A stretch of 7,209 bases of DNA from Prolixibacteraceae bacterium UBA6162. GTDB taxonomy: Bacteria; Bacteroidota; Bacteroidia; Bacteroidales; Prolixibacteraceae. The position numbers were made by a program, and so were the translations under genes. The stretch spans positions 1-7,209 of the forward strand of contig DIUI01000075.1 of the NCBI GenBank assembly GCA_002428215.1, given 5' to 3'. Under the pieces are notes generated by a model. It ran no database searches and was not told where the DNA came from. It saw nothing but the letters and a program-made list of their open reading frames with translations. Positions 1-5,878 of the stretch are shown piece after piece; positions within the stretch are counted from its first letter, which is position 1, and each line of letters begins with the position of its first letter.

Positions 1-49
1 ACAGCAAGGAAGTCAGGGAGTAAAATGTTGAATAAAAAACTTTAAACGA

Positions 50-505
50 GTGGATACACTGAGTTACAAAACTGTATCGGCCAACAAGGCTACAGTAGAA
101 AAAGAGTGGGTAGTAATTGATGCTACCGACATGGTACTGGGTCGTTTGGCCAGTGTTGTTGCGCGTATTCTGCGTGGCAAGCACAAAACCTATTTTACTC
201 CTCATGTTGATTGTGGGGACTATGTAATTGTTGTCAATGCCGAAAAGGTTGCTTTCACCGGAAACAAACTTACCGACAAAACCTATGTACGTCACACAGG
301 GTATCCCGGTGGTCAAAGGTTTCAGACTCCGGTAGACATTCTGGCGAAATATCCTGAGCGGCTGGTTGAAAAAGCTGTGAAAGGGATGCTTCCCAAAAAC
401 CGTTTAGGCAGAAGCATCTACAAAAATTTGAAGGTGGTAGTTGGACCGGATCATAAGTATGCCGCCCAACAACCTAAAGTTATTGATTTAAATACCATTA
501 AATAA
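50..505 (+). CDS. rplM: 50S ribosomal protein L13 (uL13)
   Basis: Large-subunit ribosomal protein that binds 23S rRNA early in 50S assembly. The 151-residue product is full length (E. coli L13 is about 142). It shows the L13 core: [15 protein letters not shown] at 21-35, [18 protein letters not shown] at 41-58, and [11 protein letters not shown] at 111-121. The extra residues at the N-terminus open with MDTLSYKT, which I recall as typical of Bacteroidota L13. That is the reason for accepting the GTG at 50 as the start; no ATG or in-frame alternative upstream fits. No Shine-Dalgarno sequence sits at the usual distance from this GTG. rpsI starts 5 bases after the stop, so the two are surely co-transcribed, as in most bacteria. 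Its promoter must lie upstream of the window, because only 49 bases precede the gene. Confidence 0.98.
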   Translation: MDTLSYKTVSANKATVEKEWVVIDATDMVLGRLASVVARILRGKHKTYFTPHVDCGDYVIVVNAEKVAFTGNKLTDKTYVRHTGYPGGQRFQTPVDILAKYPERLVEKAVKGMLPKNRLGRSIYKNLKVVVGPDHKYAAQQPKVIDLNTIK

Positions 506-510
506 GCAAT

Positions 511-897
511 ATGGAAGTAACTAACACCATCGGTCGCCGTAAGACTGCAGTTGCCAGGGTATATCTGACTCCCGGGAATGGTAATATTACCATCAACAAA
601 CGGAAGTTAGAAGAATACTTTACTACCAATGTGTTGCAGTATGTGGTGAAACAACCTCTTACCCTTTTGGGTCTCGAGGGCAGCTATGATGTAAAGGCTA
701 CCATCGACGGAGGCGGATTCACCGGACAGGCTGAAGCTTTGCGTTTGGGGATTTCAAGAGCACTCATGGAAATCGATGCTGAACGCCGTCCGGCGCTCAA
801 GTCAGCTGGATTTCTCACACGTGACCCACGTGAAGTTGAACGCAAAAAGCCAGGGCAACCAAAAGCACGCAAGCGGTTCCAGTTCTCGAAACGTTAA
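511..897 (+). CDS. rpsI: 30S ribosomal protein S9 (uS9)
   Basis: Small-subunit head protein whose C-terminal tail reaches the P-site tRNA. The 128-residue product is normal length. It has the N-terminal [13 protein letters not shown] motif (7-19), the central [19 protein letters not shown] block near 67-85, and the basic tail ending [11 protein letters not shown]. The terminal Lys-Arg that contacts the P-site tRNA anticodon stem is therefore intact. It follows rplM after 5 bases (TAA gcaat ATG), the standard rplM-rpsI pair. The bases before the ATG are A-rich and contain no AGGAGG-like sequence, as expected for Bacteroidota. A 107-base gap follows before rpsB. Confidence 0.98.
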   Translation: MEVTNTIGRRKTAVARVYLTPGNGNITINKRKLEEYFTTNVLQYVVKQPLTLLGLEGSYDVKATIDGGGFTGQAEALRLGISRALMEIDAERRPALKSAGFLTRDPREVERKKPGQPKARKRFQFSKR

Positions 898-933
898 TCA
901 TTTATTATATCCATTTATCGGGGATCTAAAACG

Positions 934-964
934 GATGAGACTTCCCTCTGCGGAACTACTCATC
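934..964 (+). promoter_or_regulatory. possible stem-loop in the rpsB leader
   Basis: In the 107-base gap between rpsI and rpsB, GATGAG (934-939) can pair with CTCATC (959-964). Inside it TTCC (942-945) pairs with GGAA (952-955) around the six-base loop CTCTGC. No T-tract follows, so it does not look like an intrinsic terminator. Its place 40 bases before rpsB would suit an autoregulatory leader, since S2 is known in other bacteria to repress its own rpsB-tsf message. This is inference from pairing alone: two short helices separated by an asymmetric internal loop could be chance. Confidence 0.35.
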
Positions 965-1004
965 GGTTGCTTTTAAGCGAGATTTCAAAACAAAAAGTAA
1001 ACAG

Positions 1005-1886
1005 ATGCCAAGAACAAATTTTCAAGACTTACTTGATGCCGGAGCTCATTTCGGCCATTTAAAACGCAAATGGAATCCCAACATGGCTCCTTATATCTTC
1101 ATGGAGAAAAACGGGATTCACATTATCGATCTTCAAAAGACCGTTGCTAAAATCGATGAGGCTGCAGCTGCCATGAAGCAGATTTCAAAGTCGGGCCGCA
1201 AGGTTCTCTTTGTTGCAACCAAAAAGCAGGCAAAAGATATTGTTGCCGATCTTGTTTCTTCGGTTAAAATGCCCTATGTTACTGAGCGTTGGCCTGGTGG
1301 CATGCTTACCAATTTTCCTACCATCCGCAAGGCGGTAAAGAAGATGGTTTCTATCGACAAGCTTACCAATGATACCAGTTGGGAGAAGTTATCCAAGCGT
1401 GAAAAGCTTCAGATTACCCGTCAGCGTGCCAAATTGGAAAAGATGCTTGGCAGTATCATTGATCTTACCCGCTTACCTGCTGCTCTATTCGTCATTGATG
1501 TGATGAAGGAGAAGATTGCTGTCAGGGAAGCTCAACGTCTTGGTATTCCTGTTTTTGGTATTGTTGATACCAATTCAAATCCCAATGGCATCGACTTTGT
1601 CATACCCGCCAACGACGATGCTTCACAATCTATCCAGCTGATTACCGGCGTAATGGTTGAAGCCATTCGCGAAGGTCTTATGGAACGTAAGGTTGACCGT
1701 GATAAAGAGGATGTTGAAGGCGACGATGAGACTGATCTGGATGAAACACCACGCAGAGCACCCCGTACCCGGAAAGCTGTGGTTAAACAAGAGGTTGTAG
1801 AAGCCGATGTTGATGTAGCTGAGGTAATTCTCGAAGAGTCCGACGATGAAGAAAGCGTTGATCTCGATGAAGAGACCGAAGACTAA
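1005..1886 (+). CDS. rpsB: 30S ribosomal protein S2 (uS2) with long acidic C-terminal tail
   Basis: Small-subunit protein that joins late in 30S assembly, near S1 and the mRNA exit. The S2 fold is complete: LLDAGAHFGHLKRKWNPNM at 9-27, FVATKKQA at 69-76, TERWPGGMLTNFPTI at 93-107, and VDTNSNPNGIDFVIPANDD at 187-205. The protein is 293 residues, longer than the E. coli protein (about 240). The excess is a low-complexity tail from about residue 227. It has an acidic stretch, a short basic patch (RRAPRTRK, about 245-252), then a very acidic end with 13 Asp/Glu in the last 21 residues. The start follows an A-rich leader without a Shine-Dalgarno sequence. tsf follows after 47 bases, the usual rpsB-tsf order. 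Confidence 0.98.
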   Translation: MPRTNFQDLLDAGAHFGHLKRKWNPNMAPYIFMEKNGIHIIDLQKTVAKIDEAAAAMKQISKSGRKVLFVATKKQAKDIVADLVSSVKMPYVTERWPGGMLTNFPTIRKAVKKMVSIDKLTNDTSWEKLSKREKLQITRQRAKLEKMLGSIIDLTRLPAALFVIDVMKEKIAVREAQRLGIPVFGIVDTNSNPNGIDFVIPANDDASQSIQLITGVMVEAIREGLMERKVDRDKEDVEGDDETDLDETPRRAPRTRKAVVKQEVVEADVDVAEVILEESDDEESVDLDEETED

Positions 1887-1933
1887 TCTTTTCGCATTTT
1901 TTCCCAAATTACAAACATTTAAATTTATCCTAT

Positions 1934-2761
1934 ATGAGTTTTACGACTGCTGATGTAGTTAAACTAAGGAAGTCGACCGGTGCCGGTATGATGGATTGCA
2001 AAAATGCACTCACTGAAGCCGACGGTAATTTCGATCGCGCTGTCGAAATCATTCGTGAGCGTGGAAAACTGGTAGCCAGCAAAAGAGCTGATCGCGATGC
2101 TACAGAAGGAGTAGTGCTTGCTAAAGTTACCGGCGATCAAAAATTTGGAGCTGTTGTTGTTCTCAACTGCGAAACCGATTTTGTGGCTAAAAACGAAAAA
2201 TTTATTGAGCTCACAGCCTCGTTTCTGGCTAAAGCCCTTGAACATAAACCCTCCGATCTGGATGCATTGAAGCAGATTGAACTCGACGGTCGTACTATCG
2301 AGGCTCATGTAGTTGAGCAGACCGGTATCATTGGGGAGCGTCTCGATTTATCCTATTACGGAATGGTAACTGCCGAAACGGTGGTTTCTTATATCCATCC
2401 TGGCAATAGGTTGGCCACACTGGTAGGCTTTAATACTGCCAGCCTCGATCCGCAGGTAGGTAAAGATATTGCCATGCAAGTGGCAGCTATGAGCCCTGTG
2501 GCTGTCGATCGCGAATCTGTTCCTGCAGCTGTAGCTGAGAAGGAACTTGAGATTGCCAAGGAAAAATTCCGTTTGGAAGGTAAACCCGAAGCGATGCTTG
2601 ATAAGATTGCACAGGGTGCACTTCAAAAATTTTATCAGGATTTCACCCTTCTTGAGCAGTCGTTTATTAAAGATGGAAAGATGAATGTGAAGGCATATCT
2701 TCAAAGCATCGATAAATCCTTATCTGTTACTTCGTTCGAACGCTACGCTATTGACGCGTAA
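1934..2761 (+). CDS. tsf: translation elongation factor Ts
   Basis: Guanine-nucleotide exchange factor that releases GDP from EF-Tu in the cytoplasm. The 275-residue product has the N-terminal UBA-like EF-Tu-binding module (about 3-45), with VVKLRKSTGAGMMDCKNAL at 8-26. The core signature CETDFVAKNEKF follows at 79-90; its Thr-Asp-Phe-Val disrupts the Mg2+ and phosphate sites of EF-Tu. The rest is the dimerisation and C-terminal core. Length is close to E. coli EF-Ts (about 283). It follows rpsB by 47 bases and is ended by a strong intrinsic terminator 18 bases after the stop, so it is the last gene of the rplM-rpsI-rpsB-tsf unit. The upstream region is AT-rich with no Shine-Dalgarno sequence. 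Confidence 0.98.
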   Translation: MSFTTADVVKLRKSTGAGMMDCKNALTEADGNFDRAVEIIRERGKLVASKRADRDATEGVVLAKVTGDQKFGAVVVLNCETDFVAKNEKFIELTASFLAKALEHKPSDLDALKQIELDGRTIEAHVVEQTGIIGERLDLSYYGMVTAETVVSYIHPGNRLATLVGFNTASLDPQVGKDIAMQVAAMSPVAVDRESVPAAVAEKELEIAKEKFRLEGKPEAMLDKIAQGALQKFYQDFTLLEQSFIKDGKMNVKAYLQSIDKSLSVTSFERYAIDA

Positions 2762-2778
2762 GCTGATAACCCATATTT

Positions 2779-2811
2779 AAAAGGCTTCATCCTCTCGATG
2801 AGGCCTTTTTT
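2779..2811 (+). terminator. intrinsic terminator after tsf
   Basis: A 13-base-pair stem pairs 2779-2791 with 2797-2809, one G-T wobble included. It closes a five-base loop (CTCTC) and runs directly into a T-tract (2806-2811). The A-run on the 5' side also pairs with the T-run. It lies 18 bases after the tsf stop and ahead of the pyrH promoter box, so it separates the ribosomal-protein unit from pyrH. Confidence 0.93.
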
Positions 2812-2846
2812 ATTGGTAAGAGCCGCATCCGACTTCTTGCATTTAT

Positions 2847-2854
2847 TATCTTTG
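2847..2854 (+). promoter_or_regulatory. Bacteroidota-type -7 promoter box for pyrH
   Basis: TATCTTTG matches TAnnTTTG exactly, the -7 element used by the Bacteroidota primary sigma factor. It ends 23 bases before the pyrH ATG and lies just after the tsf terminator, as a new promoter should. I find no TTTG-type -33 element at the usual spacing of about 19-21 bases. The nearest TTG (2837-2839) is only 7 bases upstream, so the call rests on the -7 box and position. Transcription would start near 2858-2862 and leave a leader of about 20 bases. Confidence 0.65.
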
Positions 2855-2877
2855 ACATATTAAACCAAACCTTCGCT

Positions 2878-3588
2878 ATGAACGCCTACAAAAGAGTTTT
2901 GTTAAAACTTAGTGGTGAATCGCTGATGGGCACCAAGAATTATGGCATTGACACAGACAGACTAAACGATTATGTTGATGACATTAAAGCTTCTCTTGAT
3001 TATGGAGTTCAGTTGGCCATTGTTATTGGGGGTGGTAACATTTTTCGAGGTCTGAGCGGCGCTGCTTCCGGATTCGACCGTGTAAAAGGAGATCAGATGG
3101 GCATGTTGGCAACGGTTATAAATAGCCTGGCGTTGCAATCGGCCCTTGTTGCAAGCGGGTTAAAAGCCCGAGTTTTCACTGCAATACGCATGGAACCTGT
3201 TGGTGAGCTCTACGACCGCGACAAAGTTATAGAGGCCATGGAGGCCGGTCAGATTTGTATTGTGGCCGGTGGAACGGGTAACCCATTTTTTACTACTGAT
3301 ACGGCCAGTGCACTACGGGGTATTGAACTCAGGGCCGATGTGATGTTCAAGGGCACCCGGGTGGATGGAATCTATAATGCTGATCCCGAAAAGGTGCCTG
3401 ATGCTATAAAATACGACACCATTACTTACGATGAAATATACCAACAGGGACTTCGGGTGATGGACCTTACTGCAGCTACACTTTGTAAAGAGAACCAGCT
3501 AAGTATGGTTGTTTTTAATATGGACAGGAAAGGCAACCTGGTGAAGGCCGTTCGTAAAGAACCCGTAGGGACCCTGGTTACCTATTAA
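2878..3588 (+). CDS. pyrH: uridylate (UMP) kinase
   Basis: Phosphorylates UMP to UDP with ATP, the step that feeds all pyrimidine nucleotides; cytoplasmic hexamer of the amino-acid-kinase family. The 236-residue product is full length (E. coli about 241). It has the N-terminal KLSGESL phosphate-binding loop (10-16) and IGGGNIFRG (50-58). GGTGNPFFTTDTA (131-143) contributes to UMP binding, and KGTRVDGIYNADPEK lies in the ATP-binding half. There are no missing residues. It has its own TAnnTTTG box and sits between a terminator and a second such box before frr, so it may be transcribed alone or together with frr. tsf-pyrH-frr is a widely conserved order. Confidence 0.98.
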   Translation: MNAYKRVLLKLSGESLMGTKNYGIDTDRLNDYVDDIKASLDYGVQLAIVIGGGNIFRGLSGAASGFDRVKGDQMGMLATVINSLALQSALVASGLKARVFTAIRMEPVGELYDRDKVIEAMEAGQICIVAGGTGNPFFTTDTASALRGIELRADVMFKGTRVDGIYNADPEKVPDAIKYDTITYDEIYQQGLRVMDLTAATLCKENQLSMVVFNMDRKGNLVKAVRKEPVGTLVTY

Positions 3589-3625
3589 CAATAGCCTTTC
3601 AGCTGGTTCCTTAAAAACATTTTTA

Positions 3626-3633
3626 TATATTTG
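3626..3633 (+). promoter_or_regulatory. Bacteroidota-type -7 promoter box for frr
   Basis: TATATTTG is an exact TAnnTTTG match in the 72-base pyrH-frr gap. It ends 27 bases before the frr ATG. No clear -33 TTTG is seen at the expected distance. The surrounding sequence is very AT-rich, so a chance match is more likely here than before pyrH. No terminator separates pyrH from frr, so read-through from pyrH is also expected. Confidence 0.55.
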
Positions 3634-3660
3634 TTACACTTTAAAATGTAATCACTTTTT

Positions 3661-4224
3661 ATGCACGAAGAGGCTCAATTTGTTCTGGATGAATGCAGGG
3701 AGCGTATGGATCATGCCATTGCACACCTTGAAAAAGAACTGGTTCACATACGGGCAGGTAAAGCCAATCCTGTTATGCTCGATAGTGTTCAGGTTGATTA
3801 CTATGGCTCTATGACTCCCCTGAATCAGGTATCCAATATTAGTTCGCCCGATGCCCGAACCATTGCTATTCAACCCTGGGAGAAAAAGATGATCCCTGTT
3901 ATTGAAAAAGCAATTATGGCGGCCAATCTTGGGTTTAATCCCGACAATAACGGTGAACTTATCCGGATTGCCATACCCCCTCTAACCGAGGAGCGTCGGC
4001 GCTTATTGGTCAAACAGGCCAACAAAGAAGGTGAAACGGCCAAAATCAGTATTCGAACTGCACGTAAAAATGCGAATGAGGACCTGAAGAAACTATTGAA
4101 GGAAGGACTTCCGGAGGATATGGAGAAAGACGCTGAAAAGGAAGTACAAACGTTAACCGATGATTATGTGAAAAAGATTGATATCCTTGTTGCCGATAAG
4201 GAGAAAGATATCATGACGATATAA
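3661..4224 (+). CDS. frr: ribosome recycling factor
   Basis: Splits post-termination ribosomes together with EF-G so that the subunits can be reused; cytoplasmic. The 187-residue product is the normal length (E. coli 185). It shows the two-domain RRF pattern. Helix-bundle part I has RAGKANPVML at 31-40. The small beta domain has YYGSMTPLNQVSNIS at 47-61 and IQPWEK at 70-75. The long helices return with IPPLTEERRRLLVKQA at 105-120 and IRTARKNAN at 131-139. The start is the only sensible ATG. The leader has no Shine-Dalgarno sequence and carries a run of T just before the ATG. It has its own probable promoter box and is followed after 48 bases by a strong terminator. Confidence 0.98.
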   Translation: MHEEAQFVLDECRERMDHAIAHLEKELVHIRAGKANPVMLDSVQVDYYGSMTPLNQVSNISSPDARTIAIQPWEKKMIPVIEKAIMAANLGFNPDNNGELIRIAIPPLTEERRRLLVKQANKEGETAKISIRTARKNANEDLKKLLKEGLPEDMEKDAEKEVQTLTDDYVKKIDILVADKEKDIMTI

Positions 4225-4272
4225 GAATTAGAGTTTTCTGTTTTCTGAACATTGTTTAATTGTTTTCATGGC

Positions 4273-4309
4273 ATTGAGGCAGCTTTAACCGAAGCTGCCT
4301 CAATTTTTT
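4273..4309 (+). terminator. intrinsic terminator after frr, touching the folK stop
   Basis: A perfect 13-base-pair stem pairs 4273-4285 with 4292-4304. It closes the six-base loop TAACCG and is followed by six T (4304-4309). It ends the plus-strand genes. On the minus strand the same hairpin begins 4 bases after the folK stop codon (4308-4310). There it is followed by AATGCCATG rather than a T-run, so it is a good terminator for frr but only a 3'-end hairpin for the converging operon. Confidence 0.95.
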
Positions 4310-4688
4310 AAGGCAATAGCGCATCGACTGCATGCTTCAGGAAATCTCTTTTGTGATAGTCGTCGTCAATAATTTTCCCATTCCAAACCACTATGTCAAG
4401 GTCCATGGTCCGGGGCCCGAATTTAGGAAGGGTACGGTCTCTGCCTAAAGCATCTTCTACCGACTTAAGAAACCGGTTTAATGCATCAAAATCGAGAGCG
4501 GTGAAAACTTTTAAAGCCCCATTGGTATATTGGGGCTGGTTGGTCAACCCAATCGGATCGGTGTTTACCATTTCTGAAATTTTGTCGATTTGCACCTGTT
4601 TCTCCATTAGAAGAAGCATCTTCCCGATGTTTTTGTCTGCCTCAATGTTCGACCCTACTGAGATAATGGCCATATTGATTTGTGTCAC
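4308..4688 (-). CDS. folK: short HPPK-like 2-amino-4-hydroxy-6-hydroxymethyldihydropteridine pyrophosphokinase
   Basis: Expected reaction: transfer of pyrophosphate from ATP to 6-hydroxymethyl-dihydropterin, the step before dihydropteroate synthase in folate synthesis. HPPK motifs are visible: ISVGSN at 9-14, NQPQYTNGAL (50-59, with the pterin-binding Asn56), VEDALGRDR (77-85), and FGPRTMDLDI (90-99, with metal-binding Asp96 and Asp98). The protein is only 126 residues against about 160 in E. coli. It stops soon after the Asp-X-Asp motif, and the usual Pro-His...Arg-x-Phe block is reduced to DYHKRDFL (110-117). The GTG start at 4688 overlaps the stop of the preceding gene by 4 bases (GTGA), which suggests coupling. 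The ATG at 4673 (giving MAIISVGSN) is a good alternative. Family assignment is solid; that it is a normal folate enzyme is inferred. Confidence 0.85.
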   Translation of the reverse strand: MTQINMAIISVGSNIEADKNIGKMLLLMEKQVQIDKISEMVNTDPIGLTNQPQYTNGALKVFTALDFDALNRFLKSVEDALGRDRTLPKFGPRTMDLDIVVWNGKIIDDDYHKRDFLKHAVDALLP

Positions 4689-5050
4689 GACTGCTCTTTT
4701 TTACGCTGTTCCATTTCAACCGAAACCGATTCGGAAAAACGGAGGGCATGGGGTTTGTCGACTTCAACCCTGGCCCAAACAACCCGCTCATCGGTTAGTA
4801 CCATTTCCAGAATATTGCCGGTAAGCACTTCTAGCAGTTTGAACCGGCCGTCCTGTACATAGGTAATAATTTGCTTGGTTACTTTTTTATAGTCGTAAAT
4901 ATCAATTGGTTCATCTTTTTCGATGGCTTGACCTGGAATCGTTACTTCGATGGTCAAATTGATAATGACATCCTGCTTGTTCACCAGCTCCTCGGGGTTA
5001 AATCCGATATAGGTACGAATGAGCAAATTCTTAATTCGAATAATAGCCAT
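4685..5050 (-). CDS. folX: dihydroneopterin aldolase/epimerase family protein, FolX-like
   Basis: Small tunnelling-fold pterin enzyme, 121 residues, the usual size for FolB/FolX. FolB cleaves dihydroneopterin to hydroxymethyl-dihydropterin. FolX epimerises dihydroneopterin triphosphate to the monapterin form. Family active-site residues are present: Glu20/Glu21, Tyr54 (DIYDYKKV), Glu74 (FKLLEVL) and Lys99 (VEVDKPHAL). The N-terminus reads IIRIKNLLIRTYIGFNPEE and the end has DKPHALRFSESVS. As I remember E. coli FolX, these are close to its IRIKNL, RTFIG and KLHALR-DSVS segments, while aldolases normally have a YAYHG-type sequence here. I therefore favour FolX over FolB, but the two activities overlap and only assay or phylogeny would decide. 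It lies 44 bases after the reductase gene and overlaps folK. Confidence 0.8.
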   Translation of the reverse strand: MAIIRIKNLLIRTYIGFNPEELVNKQDVIINLTIEVTIPGQAIEKDEPIDIYDYKKVTKQIITYVQDGRFKLLEVLTGNILEMVLTDERVVWARVEVDKPHALRFSESVSVEMEQRKKEQS

Positions 5051-5094
5051 AGTGGGATGTGTTAATTATTTTAAATGTTGTGCCAAAGGCGTAT

Positions 5095-5829
5095 TCAGTC
5101 GTTATTAACCGATCCTAAATTCTCGCCACCGTCGCAAAACAGGAGTTGACCAGTAAGGTAATTGTTTTCGAGGATATAATCGATGGATGCGAGGATAGGG
5201 TCAATGCCTCCCGGGCGTTGCATGGCTATGTGTTTCGACAGATTTTGCAGATATTCATCGCCTTTATCGGCAGGTGCAAGGGTTAAGCCCGGGGCAATGG
5301 CATTCACTCTGATGTGGGGTCCCATTTCCAGAGCAGCCATTTTAGTGGCTTCCCATAGCGCCTTTTTTGAAAGGGAATAGGCAGCAAAATTCGAGCGGTT
5401 GTTGGTAATTCGGGTATCCACAAAATTAATAATTACGCCTTCTTTGCAAATTGTGGCGAAATCGCGCATCAGCAGCAGCGGTGCCTTAAGATTTACAGAT
5501 ATTTGCGAATCGAACAACTCTGCCGTAGTATTGGAAAGGTAGGAGGGGTCGAACAATGATGCATTGTTAATCAGAACGCGCAATGGCCCCATTTTTTCAT
5601 TTACCCTTTGAATCAGTAATTCGGTGGCCGGGGTATTGAGCAGATCGGCAGCAAACGTCTCAAATTTTTGGTTGGGATATAGACTTCGAAGTTCTTTGGC
5701 TAATTGCAGGGCTGCATTCTCCGATTTATTGTAATGGAGTGCAACGCTCCATCCTTTTTGAGCCAAATGTATCGTTGCTGCCCTGCCAAGTCGCAGGGCG
5801 CTGCCGGTAATCAACACTGTTTTATCCAT
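5095..5829 (-). CDS. folM: SDR pteridine reductase, FolM/PTR1-type
   Basis: NADPH-dependent short-chain dehydrogenase of the group that reduces dihydropterins (dihydromonapterin or dihydrofolate) to tetrahydro forms. From the ATG at 5829 the product is 244 residues. It has the pteridine-reductase version of the cofactor motif, TGSALRLG (8-15, matching TGxxxRxG), then LINNASLFDPS (86-96). The active site is Asp138, Tyr151, Lys155 with YSLSK. Asp takes the place of the usual SDR serine, 13 residues before the Tyr, as in Leishmania PTR1 and E. coli FolM. IRVNAIAPGLTL and a C-terminal TGQ-DGG follow. The frame also opens at a TTG (5859), adding ten residues before the fold; I prefer the ATG because MDKTVLITG is a normal SDR start. 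It sits between ribE and the FolX-like gene. The name folM is by motif and context; substrate is inferred. Confidence 0.82.
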   Translation of the reverse strand: MDKTVLITGSALRLGRAATIHLAQKGWSVALHYNKSENAALQLAKELRSLYPNQKFETFAADLLNTPATELLIQRVNEKMGPLRVLINNASLFDPSYLSNTTAELFDSQISVNLKAPLLLMRDFATICKEGVIINFVDTRITNNRSNFAAYSLSKKALWEATKMAALEMGPHIRVNAIAPGLTLAPADKGDEYLQNLSKHIAMQRPGGIDPILASIDYILENNYLTGQLLFCDGGENLGSVNND

Positions 5830-5878
5830 AGCTTCAGATTTTGCAGAGGAACAGCCCAATGGTCAAAAAGTTCGAAGC

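Noticed and set aside
776..976. Plus-strand frame starting inside rpsI and running into the rpsB leader
   Set aside because: It is out of frame with rpsI, has no family resemblance, and its end is non-coding leader sequence.
1623..1907. 94-codon minus-strand open frame opposite the rpsB tail
   Set aside because: Its hydrophobic look is the mirror of the acidic GA-rich codons of the S2 tail. It is a shadow of rpsB.
1887..1933. TAAATTTA before tsf as a promoter box
   Set aside because: The last base breaks the TAnnTTTG pattern and the sequence is simply AT-rich. tsf is expected to be co-transcribed with rpsB.
3582..3594. CTATT-AAC-AATAG hairpin over the pyrH stop codon
   Set aside because: Only five mostly A-T pairs and no following T-tract; too weak to be a terminator.
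4393..4824. 143-codon open frame on the plus strand, antisense to folK and the FolX-like gene
   Set aside because: It lies wholly opposite two recognised genes, matches no family I know, and begins inside the convergent zone after the frr terminator with no promoter box.
5830..5859. TTG start ten codons upstream of the pteridine-reductase ATG
   Set aside because: The added residues (GCSSAKSEA) are outside the SDR fold, TTG is a rare start, and the ATG at 5829 gives the usual short lead into the TGxxxRxG motif.
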